Shown here: positions 29,927 through 38,459 of the stretch, in pieces
How positions within the stretch are numbered: the first letter of the stretch is position 1
How the letters are laid out: every line of letters begins with the position of its first letter
NCBI GenBank assembly: GCA_965279565.1
Contig: OZ257249.1
Span: forward strand, 3,286,001 to 3,350,000
Direction of reading: 5' to 3'
Length of the DNA: 64,000 nucleotides
Origin: Tagaea sp965279565
GTDB lineage: Bacteria > Pseudomonadota > Alphaproteobacteria > CACIAM-22H2
Program-made: the position numbers and the translations under genes
The notes under the pieces: generated by a model
Database searches by the model: none
What the model saw: the letters and a program-made list of their open reading frames with translations, nothing else
What the model was told of the DNA's origin: nothing

Positions 29927-30718
29927 ATGAAGATCAAGTACTTTGCCTGCGCGCTCGGCCTGTTCGCGGCGGCTTCGACGTCCGCCAGCGCGCTCGAACT
30001 CGTTGGGCTGACTGAGCAAAACGAACTCGTGCGCTTCGAATCCGCGGCGCCGCAGAAGACCTGGATGGTCGCCATCCTGGGCACCGCCGCCAAGGTCATC
30101 GGCATCGATGTCCGCCCGGCGGACGGCAAACTTTACGGCCTCGATGCCGCGGGCAACATCTACACGATCGACGTCGTCGGTGGCCGCACCGAGAAGGTTT
30201 CCACCCTTTCCGTTCCGCTCGAAACGGCGACCGGCGCGATCGTCGATTTCAATCCGCAGGCCGACCGCATGCGCGTCATCGGCCCGAACGGGCAGAGCCT
30301 GCGCGTGAACGTGGCCACCGGTGCGGCCATCGTCGACGGACGCCTCGCCTACGGTCCCGCCGACGCGTCGAAGGGCAAGCAGCCGAACGTGACGGCGGGC
30401 GCCTATCTCAATTCGGTCCCCAACGCGCCGGCCACGCAGCTCTTCGAGTACGATTCCGTCACCGGCGCCTACGTGATTCAGGACCCGCCGAACGACGGCA
30501 CACTCGCCTCGATCGGCGAAAGCGGCCTTCCGCCGGGTACCCGCATCGACGCGATGGACATCCACACGACGAAAGACATGAAGGACTATTCGGGCTTCGC
30601 CGTCGCGGCGGGGCGCCTGTGGTCGTTCGCGATCACCAGCGGCAAGATGCGCGAGATCGGCCCCGTTGCTTCGGGTACCCGCAAGATCGTCGACATTGCC
30701 GTCGTCACGCAGCCCTAA
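29927..30718 (+). CDS. Secreted DUF4394 family protein
   Basis: The 263-residue protein has a signal peptide (FAAASTSASA, cleavage near residue 23) and then beta-propeller-like repeats such as IGIDVRPADGKLYGLDAAGNIYTID and VDFNPQADRMRVIGPNGQSLR. These match DUF4394, a secreted family of unknown function. The ribosome site is AAAGGA. It sits between two GST-fold genes on the same strand. Confidence 0.85.
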   Translation: MKIKYFACALGLFAAASTSASALELVGLTEQNELVRFESAAPQKTWMVAILGTAAKVIGIDVRPADGKLYGLDAAGNIYTIDVVGGRTEKVSTLSVPLETATGAIVDFNPQADRMRVIGPNGQSLRVNVATGAAIVDGRLAYGPADASKGKQPNVTAGAYLNSVPNAPATQLFEYDSVTGAYVIQDPPNDGTLASIGESGLPPGTRIDAMDIHTTKDMKDYSGFAVAAGRLWSFAITSGKMREIGPVASGTRKIVDIAVVTQP

Positions 30719-30736
30719 CGAAGGAAACGCCAGCCG

Positions 30737-31351
30737 ATGATCGATCTCTATACGTGGGGCACGCCGAACGGCCGCAAGGCATCCGTGATGCTCGAGGAAT
30801 GCGGCCTCAAATACGACGTCCACAAGATCGACATCGGCAAGGGCGACCAGTTCAAGCCGGAATTCCTCGCCGTCAATCCCAACGGCAAGATCCCGGCGAT
30901 CGTCGACCGCGACGGCCCGGACGGCAAACCGATCCCGGTGTTCGAGTCCGGCGCGATCCTGATCTATCTCGCCGAGAAGACCGGCAAGTTCCTGCCCGCC
31001 GATCCGCGCCAGCGCTACGCGGCCCTGCAGTGGCTGATGTTCCAGATGGGCGGCGTGGGGCCGATGTTCGGCCAGGCGCACCACTTCATCCGCTTCGCGC
31101 CGGAGAAGGTGCCCTACGGCATCGAGCGCTATTCGAAGGAAACGCGCCGGCTCTACGGCGTGATGGACAAGCGGCTGGGCGAGGCGAAGTATCTCGCCGG
31201 CGATTTCTATTCGATCGCCGACATCGCCACCTATCCGTGGGTCGCGCGCCACGAATACCACGAGGTCAATCTCGCGGATTTCCCGAACGTGAAGCGCTGG
31301 TACGACGCGATTTCCGCGCGCCCCGCGGTCGTGAAGGGGATGGCGGTCTAG
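30737..31351 (+). CDS. Glutathione S-transferase family protein (Nu/YfcG-like)
   Basis: The 204-residue protein begins MIDLYTWGTPNGRKASVMLE, where TPNGRK is the glutathione-site loop of the Nu-class/YfcG/YghU group, which often shows disulfide-bond reductase activity. NPNGKIPAIVD (cis-Pro) and FESGAILIYLAEKTG complete the thioredoxin-like domain; the C-terminal helical domain has AGDFYSIADIATYPWV. A GAAGGAA ribosome site precedes the ATG. Confidence 0.92.
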   Translation: MIDLYTWGTPNGRKASVMLEECGLKYDVHKIDIGKGDQFKPEFLAVNPNGKIPAIVDRDGPDGKPIPVFESGAILIYLAEKTGKFLPADPRQRYAALQWLMFQMGGVGPMFGQAHHFIRFAPEKVPYGIERYSKETRRLYGVMDKRLGEAKYLAGDFYSIADIATYPWVARHEYHEVNLADFPNVKRWYDAISARPAVVKGMAV

Positions 31352-31357
31352 CCTCCG

Positions 31358-32725
31358 TCACGCCGCCACGACGATGGCGAGCGCGAGTGCGACCATTGCC
31401 GCGGCAACCTCGAACGTGATGCGCATGCCGGCCGCGACGGCCTCGGGGCTTGCGGTCGCGATATCGGCGGCACCCGACGCGAACGCGAACACCGCGCCCA
31501 TCGCCGAAGCGCCGGTGACAAGCCCCAGATTTCGCGACAGGTTGAGCAACCCCGACACCACGCCGCGCCGCTCCGGGCTTGCATCAGCCATGACGGCGGC
31601 ATTGTTCGCCGTCTGGAACTGCGCGTAGCCCAACGTCGTGACGACGAGGGCGGCGACATAGCCGGCCACGCCGAACATCGCCGGGATCTCCGACAGCAGC
31701 ACGGCGCCGGCCGCCACGCCGGCCAGCCCCAGGACCGTCATCCGCCGCGCGCCGAACCGGTCGGCGAGGCGCCCGGCCGGCATCCCGGCAAGCGCCGTGA
31801 CGACGGGACCGACCGCCATGACGAGGCCCGCCAGTTCCGCGTCGAGCCCGAGGGCGCGGACCAGATAGAACGGCCCGACCACCAGCGTCGTCATCATCAC
31901 CGTCATGACCAGGGCGCTCGTCGCGAGACCGGCACCGAGCGCCGGGTCGGCGAACATCGCCAGGCGGACCAGCGGCGAAACCGCCTTCGTTTCGACGCGC
32001 ACGAACAGCGCGAGCCCGAGTGCGGAAACCGCCAGCAACACCGCGTTGAGCGTTCCGAAATCGCCGCGGCCGACCGTCATGGCCAGCGCGAAGGCACCCA
32101 GCGTCGATGCCAGCAGCAGCGCACCGGCGAAATCGAACGCGGGCCGGTCCGCCGCCGGAACCGGACGGTCGGCGGGCAGATGCCGCAGCACGAGGCCGAA
32201 CGCCAACAGCCCAAGCGGCGCGCCGACGAGGAAGATCGCCGGCCAGCCGGCCCACGCGATCAGGAAGCCGCCCAGCGACGGGCCGAGTGCGGTGCCGGCC
32301 GCCGACATCGTGGCAAGCAGCCCCATCGCGCGCCCGGTGCGTTCCTTCGGGACCGCTCCGCCGACCGTCGCCATGGCGAGCGCCATCATCGCGGCAGCCC
32401 CCATTCCCTGTGCGGCGCGCGCCGCGACCAGCAGCCACAGCGAAGGGGCGAGCGCGCACAGGAGCGAAGCGCCCGCGAAAGCGGCGATGCCGGCCAGCAG
32501 CAGACGCCGGCGACCGAACATGTCGCCGAGCCGACCGATGCCGACGATCAGCGTCGTGATCGCAAGAAGATACGCCAGCACGATCCACTGGACCTGCTGG
32601 AACGGGGCGTCGAACGCCTGTGCGAGGGTCGGCAGCGCGACGTTGGCGATGCTGGTACCCAGCGACGAAAGCAGCACCGACAGCGACAGGCCGGCGAGGG
32701 CGGGGGCAAGGCGGGTGGAACTCAT
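31358..32725 (-). CDS. MFS drug exporter, DHA2 (14-helix) type
   Basis: The 455-residue protein has about fourteen membrane helices. The N-terminal half carries the DHA motifs: ANVALPTLAQAF, GRLGDMFGRRRLL (motif A) and ARAAQGMGAAAMM. Members are proton-driven multidrug exporters. It is divergent from a LysR regulator gene with 127 bases between the starts, so control by that regulator is likely. A GAAGGAG site precedes the ATG. Confidence 0.92.
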   Translation of the reverse strand: MSSTRLAPALAGLSLSVLLSSLGTSIANVALPTLAQAFDAPFQQVQWIVLAYLLAITTLIVGIGRLGDMFGRRRLLLAGIAAFAGASLLCALAPSLWLLVAARAAQGMGAAAMMALAMATVGGAVPKERTGRAMGLLATMSAAGTALGPSLGGFLIAWAGWPAIFLVGAPLGLLAFGLVLRHLPADRPVPAADRPAFDFAGALLLASTLGAFALAMTVGRGDFGTLNAVLLAVSALGLALFVRVETKAVSPLVRLAMFADPALGAGLATSALVMTVMMTTLVVGPFYLVRALGLDAELAGLVMAVGPVVTALAGMPAGRLADRFGARRMTVLGLAGVAAGAVLLSEIPAMFGVAGYVAALVVTTLGYAQFQTANNAAVMADASPERRGVVSGLLNLSRNLGLVTGASAMGAVFAFASGAADIATASPEAVAAGMRITFEVAAAMVALALAIVVAA

Positions 32726-32840
32726 CGGGAGACTCCTTCATGGAACATCCCGGCAGAGGGCGCCTTTCCATGACATGGCGGAAGACGCATCGTTTGCACT
32801 TTATCCATGCATCTGACGCCACATATCGGGAAATCCGCGC

Positions 32841-32846
32841 TATGAT
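32841..32846 (+). promoter_or_regulatory. Possible -10 element of the LysR gene
   Basis: TATGAT (5 of 6 consensus bases) ends six bases before the ATG at 32853, so a transcript from it would start at or next to the start codon and be leaderless. No convincing -35 lies upstream. The 32726-32852 gap also contains GCAT/ATGC half-sites around 32787-32812 that might serve a LysR protein. This is pattern only. Confidence 0.3.
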
Positions 32847-32852
32847 CGGCGC

Positions 32853-33761
32853 ATGGCCGGACCCGACCTCAACCTTCTCCTAACCCTCGACGTCCTGCTC
32901 GCCGAAGGCAGCGTCGCCCGCGCCGCACGACGCCTGCGGCTGAGCCCGTCGGCGATGAGCCGGCAACTGGCGCGCCTGCGCGCGGCGACGGGCGATCCGC
33001 TGCTGGTCCGTGCCGGGCGCGGCCTGGTTCCCACGCCGCGCGCGCTCGAACTGCGCACACGCGTCGGTCCCCTCGTGCAGGAAGCCGGGGCGATCCTGCG
33101 ACCGGCCGAGAAGCTCGACCTGCGCAGGCTCGTGCGGACCTTCACGCTGCGCACGAGCGACGGGTTCCTCGAGAATTTCGGCCCGGACCTGATCGCGCGC
33201 GTGGGCCGGGAAGCGCCGGGCGTGCTGCTGCGCTTCGTGCAGAAGACGGGCAGGGACAGCGCGCCGCTGCGCGACGGCAGCGTCGATCTGGAATCCGGCG
33301 TCGTCGATGCGGCGACAGGGCCGGAGCTGCGCGTGCAGGCGCTGTTCGACGACCGTTTCGTCGGCGTCGTGCGCAAGGGCCACGCGCTTTCCCGCGGCAG
33401 GGTCACGCTCGCGCGTTACGCCGCGGGCCGGCACGTCCATGTCGGGCGGCGCGATCTCGACCGGGGAATGATCGACGATGCGATGGCGTCGCTGGGTGCC
33501 GAACGCAGGATCGTCGCGATCGCCGGCGGTTTCTCGGCGGCACTGGCGCTGGCGCGCGGCTCGGACCTGATCGCCGGCGTTCCCGAGCGCCACACCGGGC
33601 GGCTACGCGCCGGCATGCACAGCTTCGCGCTGCCGTTCCCGGCCCCCGAGATCACGGTGTCGCTGCTCTGGCACCCGCGCCTCGACGCCGATCCTGCGCA
33701 TCGCTGGCTGCGCGAATGCGTGCGCGGCGTGTGCACGGCGCAGATGCCGCGGCGGGTCTAG
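32853..33761 (+). CDS. LysR family transcriptional regulator
   Basis: The 302-residue protein has an N-terminal winged helix (residues 5-65: ARAARRLRLSPSAMSRQLARLR) and a periplasmic-binding-protein-like effector domain (about 95-290). It is transcribed away from the DHA2 exporter, the classical layout in which a LysR protein controls the divergent transporter and itself. The effector cannot be inferred. Confidence 0.92.
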   Translation: MAGPDLNLLLTLDVLLAEGSVARAARRLRLSPSAMSRQLARLRAATGDPLLVRAGRGLVPTPRALELRTRVGPLVQEAGAILRPAEKLDLRRLVRTFTLRTSDGFLENFGPDLIARVGREAPGVLLRFVQKTGRDSAPLRDGSVDLESGVVDAATGPELRVQALFDDRFVGVVRKGHALSRGRVTLARYAAGRHVHVGRRDLDRGMIDDAMASLGAERRIVAIAGGFSAALALARGSDLIAGVPERHTGRLRAGMHSFALPFPAPEITVSLLWHPRLDADPAHRWLRECVRGVCTAQMPRRV

Positions 33762-33823
33762 TCCGGCTCCCGTCGTTTCATCTATGCTTGAACGACTCAT
33801 TCAACGGGAAAGGCGAACCCTCC

Positions 33824-34102
33824 ATGCACATGGCACAGGTGATCGGCGCAGGCATCCTGCTCCTCGGCGTGTTCCTGCTTTTCGGCAAGCTGTGGGGCGG
33901 CAGCGACATGACCGGCACCGTCGCGCTCGGTGCCACGGTCTTCCTGCCGGTGTGGCTCGCACTCGCCGTCGCCAACATGTGGGTCGGCGTCACGAAGGCC
34001 GGCTACACGCTGGCGCAGGAACTGCCGATCCTGCTCGTCGTGTTTGTCGTACCTGCCGCCGTCGCGTTCGTCGTGGCGTGGATGGCGGCAAGGCAGCAAT
34101 AG
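33824..34102 (+). CDS. Hypothetical membrane protein (92 aa)
   Basis: This small protein is almost wholly hydrophobic, with three likely membrane helices (VIGAGILLLGVFLLFGKLW; TVFLPVWLALAVANMWVG; PILLVVFVVPAAVAFVVAWM). I recognise no catalytic motif. The ATG at 33824 follows an AAAGGCGA ribosome site. It stands alone between the LysR gene and the GntR operon. Confidence 0.72.
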   Translation: MHMAQVIGAGILLLGVFLLFGKLWGGSDMTGTVALGATVFLPVWLALAVANMWVGVTKAGYTLAQELPILLVVFVVPAAVAFVVAWMAARQQ

Positions 34103-34164
34103 AACCTTTCCGCGCCGCCGATAGCGCCCCAAAACGGCTGAATTCAGCTATTTTGACGGGCGCA

Positions 34165-34192
34165 TTGACTCTGTTTTCTTAAAATGTATCCT
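34165..34192 (+). promoter_or_regulatory. Promoter of the GntR-GH88-DapA operon
   Basis: TTGACT (34165-34170) and TATCCT (34187-34192) are separated by 16 bases, a reasonable sigma-70-type pair. The -10 lies inside the 36-bp palindrome at 34178-34213, so a protein bound there would block RNA polymerase. Confidence 0.5.
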
Positions 34193-34213
34193 GTCGACAG
34201 GATACATTTTAAG
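34178..34213. promoter_or_regulatory. Perfect 36-bp palindrome, probable FCD/GntR operator
   Basis: Two 18-base arms are exact reverse complements around a centre at 34195/34196. The core reads ATGTATCCTGTC and its mirror. The site ends 13 bases before the regulator ATG and covers the proposed -10. GntR-family dimers bind palindromes of this kind, and the regulator starts immediately downstream, so negative autoregulation of the whole operon is likely (inference). Confidence 0.75.
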
Positions 34214-34226
34214 GCGAAAGCACCGG

Positions 34227-34910
34227 ATGGCCCTCGCACTTCCTTCCAGAAACGCGCTCGGCGTGACGGTCGCGGACGTTCTGCGCAACGAGATACTCAG
34301 TGGCTCCATCAAGCCCGGCCAGCCGCTGCACGAAAACGCGCTGGCAAAGCAGCTGTCGGTCAGCCGCTCGCCGATCCGCGAGGCCTTGAGCCAGCTGGAG
34401 CGGGAAAGCCTCGTCGTCAGCCGGCTCAACCGGCCCGCCGTCGTGCGCAAGCCGTCGCCCGAAGAGATCGTCCAGATCTACACGCTGCGCGCGGCACTCG
34501 AAGGCATCGCCGCACGCTGGGCGGCGGAGAAATCCACGCATGCACTCGTGAAGGACCTCGAACGCAAGGCCGACATCCTGAACAGGGCGACGGTCGCCGC
34601 GGATCGCAGGACCGGCCCGGATGTCGCCGGCGCGGCCGTCGATTTCCATTCGTCGATCGCGCAGGCGGCGGGCTCGCCCGAACTCGAACGACTGCTGCTG
34701 AGCCTGCGCAACCAGATCCGGCTCGTCATGGCATCGGGCCTCGCGAGCCTGACGCGCCGGCGGGCGGAAGAAGTGCATGCGGAGCACGTGGCGCTGATCG
34801 CGGCCATTGCCGCGAAGGACGGCGATCTCGCCGAGCGGCTTGCCGGTGCCCATGTGCGCGACGCGCGCGACCGGATCGTTCACCTGGACGAAGAAGCGCC
34901 CGGCGCGTGA
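34227..34910 (+). CDS. GntR family transcriptional regulator, FCD (FadR) subfamily
   Basis: The 227-residue protein has an N-terminal winged helix (about 10-75; LHENALAKQLSVSRSPIREALSQLE) and an all-helical FCD effector domain (about 85-215) with metal or ligand-binding His residues in FHSSIAQ and AEHVALI. FCD regulators usually respond to sugar acids or other carboxylates. It is the first gene of an operon with a GH88 hydrolase and a DapA-type lyase, consistent with control by a uronate-like effector, and it sits behind a perfect palindrome. Confidence 0.93.
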   Translation: MALALPSRNALGVTVADVLRNEILSGSIKPGQPLHENALAKQLSVSRSPIREALSQLERESLVVSRLNRPAVVRKPSPEEIVQIYTLRAALEGIAARWAAEKSTHALVKDLERKADILNRATVAADRRTGPDVAGAAVDFHSSIAQAAGSPELERLLLSLRNQIRLVMASGLASLTRRRAEEVHAEHVALIAAIAAKDGDLAERLAGAHVRDARDRIVHLDEEAPGA

Positions 34911-34930
34911 ACCGGGCTCCGGAAGGCACG

Positions 34931-36097
34931 ATGGATCGGGATTACAGGGCGACGCTGGAGCGTGCGGTCCGTGCGCTGCGCAACGGCGCCGACGCGGTCT
35001 GCGAAGCGATCCGGCCGGGCAGGGGCGTGCCGCGCCTCAACTACATGACCGGCGGCTACAGCTGGGACGACGACTATGTGTGGGACAGCTGGGCGAATTT
35101 CCAGTGGGTCGGATTCCTGACGGGGCGCCTGTGGCTGCTGCATCTGATGACGCGCGAGCAGCGCTACGCCGACACGGCGATGCGGCTTTGCGAACGGATC
35201 GGCCCGGTCCTCGCGAAACACCCGACGGTGTTTTCGTCGACCGGGATCGACATGTACTACGCGCTGGTGCTGGGCCATCAGATCACCGGGCGCGCCGAGC
35301 TGAAGACATGGGCGCTGGCGGGCGGCGACAATTTCGCGAACATCTTCGACCGCAGGGCGAACGCGTTCCTCCAGATCGCCGGTGCCGACCGCATCGTCAT
35401 CGACACCGGCCTCAACCTGCCCTCGATGCTGTGGGCTTCGCAGTGGGAGCCGGCGCGGGCTGCGCTCGCCTATCGCCATCTCGACACCGTCCTTGAAGTC
35501 GGCCTGCTGCGCGCGGACGGCTCGAACTGCCATGCCGCCGCACTCGATCCGCAGACCCGCGCGGTCACCGGCCTGTTCAGCCTGCAGGGCTGGAGCAACG
35601 ACAGCGTCTGGGCGCGCGGGCAGGGCTGGGCGATGCTCGGCTTCGCGCATGCCTACGAGGCGAGCGGAAAGCCGCACTATCTCGACGCGTCACGGCGCGC
35701 GGCGGACTGGTATGTCGATCACGCGCCGAAAGGCTGGGTGCCGCGCTACGACTACGACGATCCCGACCGCGAGACGCTGCCCTTCGATTCCTGCGCGGCG
35801 TGCATCGCTGCCGCCGTGCTGATGCGGCTGGCGCGCTGGCTGCCGGATCGCGCCGAACGCTACCGCCATGTGGCGCGCGAGACGCTCAAGGCGCTGATCG
35901 CGGATTTCGTGACCCCCGGCGGCGTCGTGCTGCACGGAACCTGGGGCCGCATGCGCCATGTCGAGAAGGGCAAGCCCCGTCTCGGCCGGTTCCCGCAGGA
36001 GGACGTCATGCCCTACGGCAACTACTGGATCGCCGAATGCCTCTTTCGCGAGATGACCGACGACTGGTCGGTCCTCGCGCTCAGTTCCAGCACCTGA
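34931..36097 (+). CDS. Glycoside hydrolase family 88 protein (unsaturated uronyl hydrolase-like)
   Basis: The 388-residue protein has the features of GH88 (alpha/alpha six-barrel): NYMTGGYSWDDDYVWDSWAN near the start, NLPSMLWASQWEPA in the middle, and WSNDSVWARGQGWAMLGFAHAY about two thirds along. GH88 enzymes remove the unsaturated uronic acid left at oligosaccharide ends by polysaccharide lyases. No signal peptide is visible, so it acts in the cytoplasm on imported oligosaccharides. A GGAAGG site precedes ATG 34931, 20 bases after the regulator stop. Confidence 0.82.
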   Translation: MDRDYRATLERAVRALRNGADAVCEAIRPGRGVPRLNYMTGGYSWDDDYVWDSWANFQWVGFLTGRLWLLHLMTREQRYADTAMRLCERIGPVLAKHPTVFSSTGIDMYYALVLGHQITGRAELKTWALAGGDNFANIFDRRANAFLQIAGADRIVIDTGLNLPSMLWASQWEPARAALAYRHLDTVLEVGLLRADGSNCHAAALDPQTRAVTGLFSLQGWSNDSVWARGQGWAMLGFAHAYEASGKPHYLDASRRAADWYVDHAPKGWVPRYDYDDPDRETLPFDSCAACIAAAVLMRLARWLPDRAERYRHVARETLKALIADFVTPGGVVLHGTWGRMRHVEKGKPRLGRFPQEDVMPYGNYWIAECLFREMTDDWSVLALSSST

Positions 36098-36110
36098 AGG
36101 AAATGCCGCC

Positions 36111-37004
36111 ATGAATTTCTCGCCCAAGGGGATCTATACGGCGATCGTCACGCCCTTCACCGCGATCGACGAATTCGACGAGGCCACGTTCCGCAAGCTC
36201 GTCGATTTCCAGATCGCATCGGGTGCGGCCGGGCTGCTCGTCATCGGCGGCAGCGGCGAGTTCGTCAGCCTGACGCCGTCCGAAAGGCAGCGCATCGTCG
36301 AGGTCGCGGTCGACCAGGTGGCGCATCGCGTTCCCGTCATAGTCGGCGCGCTCGCCCCCGGAACCCGCGAAGTTCAGGAAACGGTGCGCCATGCCGCGAA
36401 GGCCGGGGCCGATGCAGCACTCGTCCTGCCGTCCTATTACATCAAGGCGAGCGCTGCCGGCGTGCACGAGCATTTCGCGCGGGTCGCCGATGCCGCCTCG
36501 ATCCCCATCGTCGCCTACAACAACGCGGGCCGGACCGGCATCACGCTCGACATCTCGATCCTCGAGAAGCTCGCCGGGATTCCCTCGATCGTCGCGCTGA
36601 AGGAGTGCGAGCGCGATCTCGCCATCGTCGCCGCCAAGATCGCGGCGGTCGGGACGCGGATCGCGATCATGTCGGGCGACGACGATCTCGGCTTCCCGAC
36701 CTTCCTGCTGGGAAGCCCCGGCGGCATCTTCATGTCCGCCAACCTGATTCCGGCGTTCCACCGCAAGCTCTTCGACGCGACGATGGCAGGCAATCTCGCC
36801 GTCGCCCGCCGGGCGCACTATGCGTTGCTGCCGCTGATCGACGCGCTCTATACGGCAAACCATCCCGGCCCGTTGAAGGATGCGATGAACCTTATCGGCC
36901 ATCCCGTCGGCACGGCGCGCGCACCGCTGCAGCGGGCGAGTGTCGAAAACCTGAAGCGTGCGGAAACCGCGTTGAAGGCGCTTTCGGCCGTGCGCTTCGA
37001 ATAG
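36111..37004 (+). CDS. DapA-superfamily lyase/aldolase
   Basis: The 297-residue TIM-barrel protein has the class I aldolase features of the DHDPS/NAL family: GGSGEFVSLTPSER (substrate loop), the catalytic Tyr in VAYNNAGRTG, and the Schiff-base Lys in SIVALKECERD. The operon context (FCD regulator, GH88) favours a sugar-acid aldolase or dehydratase, such as one acting on 2-keto-3-deoxy acids, over a lysine-pathway DapA. The exact reaction is not shown by the sequence. It is 13 bases from the GH88 stop. Confidence 0.85.
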   Translation: MNFSPKGIYTAIVTPFTAIDEFDEATFRKLVDFQIASGAAGLLVIGGSGEFVSLTPSERQRIVEVAVDQVAHRVPVIVGALAPGTREVQETVRHAAKAGADAALVLPSYYIKASAAGVHEHFARVADAASIPIVAYNNAGRTGITLDISILEKLAGIPSIVALKECERDLAIVAAKIAAVGTRIAIMSGDDDLGFPTFLLGSPGGIFMSANLIPAFHRKLFDATMAGNLAVARRAHYALLPLIDALYTANHPGPLKDAMNLIGHPVGTARAPLQRASVENLKRAETALKALSAVRFE

Positions 37005-37083
37005 TATGGTTGATTTTTTCCTATTCTAGCCTATATTGCCCATCATGCTTGGAGGCATGAAGGCAACTGGCTGGACGGCATTT

Positions 37084-37187
37084 GTTGACGGAGAAATCCC
37101 GTCAACTCGTCAACAAAACACCGAAATATCCCTTGTTTTTCAATATGACGGGAAAGTTTCGTCAACACCCGTCAACGAACCGTCAAG
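37084..37187. repeat. Cluster of CGTCAAC repeats in both orientations
   Basis: Within about 105 bases the word (C/T)CGTCAA(C/G) occurs on the plus strand at about 37099, 37107, 37159, 37169 and 37180, and its reverse complement at 37084 (GTTGACGG), with a partial copy (TGACGG) at 37146. The first inverted pair (37084-37091 with 37099-37106) makes a perfect 8-bp hairpin with a 7-base loop; TTTGTTGAC at 37081 also mirrors GTCAACAAA at 37109. The cluster lies in the 202-base, AT-rich gap between the convergent ends of the DapA-type gene and dcd. No gene lies in this gap. Confidence 0.7.
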
Positions 37188-37206
37188 CAAACTTTGCGGC
37201 AGCGAT

Positions 37207-38391
37207 TCAGCGCTTCGCGCGCTTGAACTGCTTGGCGAGGGTCAGGCCCTGGCGCTGGTAATTGGAACCAATACCCATTCCGTAAATCCTGTCGGGCACC
37301 GCCGTCAGGCGCTCGAACGCGAAGCGGCCGACGACCTGTCCGTGCTCCAGCAGGAACGGCACGTCGTGCGAGCGCACCTCGAGCACGGCGCGCGTTCCCT
37401 GGATATCGTTCGCCCCGTAGCCGAAGCCGGGATCGAAGAAGCCGGCATAGTGGATGCGGAACTCGCCGACCGACGTGTCGTAGGGGACCATCTCGGCCGC
37501 GTAGGCGTGGGGTACACGAATCTTCTCGCGGCTGACGAGGATGTAGAAATCGTCGGGGTTGAGCACGAGCGAACGCAGCTTGTTGCGCTTGAGCGGCTCC
37601 CAGAATTCCGCCGGGTCGTAATGGCCGATCTTCGAGAGATCGACGAGCGGCGTGTTGTGGCGCGCGCGATAGCCGATCGTGTCGCTGTCCGGCCCTTCGA
37701 GATCGATCGAGATCCACAGGCCCTGGCCGATCTGCGCGCGCTCGCGGTTCTCGTCGGGCGCGAAGACCAGGTGCAGGCGCTTGTCGAGGGCAGCCAGCGC
37801 CTTGTCCGAGAAGCTGGGTGCGCCGCGGCGCAGGCGCAGCTGGTTCAGCGTCTGGCCCGTGCGCGCGAGGATCGAGAAGGTGCGGGGGCTCACCTCCAGA
37901 TAGAGCGGGCCTTCGTAGCCGGCCGGGACCTTCTCGAATTCGCGTGCGCCGTCGCACAGCAGGCGCGTGAAGATGTCGAGCCGGCCCGTCGTGCTCTTCG
38001 GGTTGGCCGTGCCCGCGATGTCGGCGGGCAGCTTCAGGCGTTCGAGCAGCGGGATGATGTAGACGCAGCCGCGTTCGAGGACCGCACCCTTGCGCAGGTC
38101 GACGCTGTGCATCTTCAGCCGGTCGAGCTTGCTGGCCACGCTGTTGCCCGCACCCGGCATGAAGCCGGCGGCCACGCGATAGGCGTGCGTGCCCAGGCGC
38201 AGGTCGATGCTGGCGGGCTGGATCTGGTCGTCGCGGACGTCGGCATCGGCCGCGATGCGGCCTTGCGCGACATAGGCGCGGTAGATCTGGGACGGCAGGA
38301 TGCCGGCGGGGGAGGACGGGCGCGACTTGCTCAAACCGAAGAAATCCCGGAATTCGCGCCGGGCGGGAATCGCCGGTCGCGGGCGGGACAA
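37207..38391 (-). CDS. dcd: 2'-deoxycytidine 5'-triphosphate deaminase (two-module)
   Basis: The 394-residue protein matches the alphaproteobacterial dCTP deaminase that carries two dUTPase-like modules in one chain. The first includes QIQPASIDLRLGTHAYRV and ANPKSTTGRLDIFTRLL; the second includes EFRIHYAGFFDPGFGYG and EVRSHDVPFLLEHGQVVGR. It makes dUTP from dCTP for thymidylate synthesis. The E. coli enzyme is about half this length. The true start may be a few codons inside, since similarity begins near PAGILPSQ. Confidence 0.9.
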   Translation of the reverse strand: MSRPRPAIPARREFRDFFGLSKSRPSSPAGILPSQIYRAYVAQGRIAADADVRDDQIQPASIDLRLGTHAYRVAAGFMPGAGNSVASKLDRLKMHSVDLRKGAVLERGCVYIIPLLERLKLPADIAGTANPKSTTGRLDIFTRLLCDGAREFEKVPAGYEGPLYLEVSPRTFSILARTGQTLNQLRLRRGAPSFSDKALAALDKRLHLVFAPDENRERAQIGQGLWISIDLEGPDSDTIGYRARHNTPLVDLSKIGHYDPAEFWEPLKRNKLRSLVLNPDDFYILVSREKIRVPHAYAAEMVPYDTSVGEFRIHYAGFFDPGFGYGANDIQGTRAVLEVRSHDVPFLLEHGQVVGRFAFERLTAVPDRIYGMGIGSNYQRQGLTLAKQFKRAKR

Positions 38392-38429
38392 GCTAGTTCA
38401 ACGCGGTTTGTGCGTCGAGGCCGTCAAGA

Positions 38430-38451
38430 CGGGAGCGCCGGAGCGCTCCCG
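38430..38451 (-). terminator. Hairpin terminator after the 78-aa gene
   Basis: A perfect 9-bp stem (CGGGAGCGC at 38430-38438 and its complement at 38443-38451) closes a 4-base loop. On the minus strand it starts 8 bases after the stop of the small gene and is followed by TCTTG, a weak U-tract, so termination may be partial before dcd. Confidence 0.5.
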
Positions 38452-38459
38452 CCGGAAAT

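Noticed and set aside
34137..34148. GCTGAATTCAGC followed by TATTTT as a terminator of the 92-aa gene
   Set aside because: The palindrome leaves only a 4-bp stem with a 4-base loop, too weak for a confident terminator, and the T-run is short.
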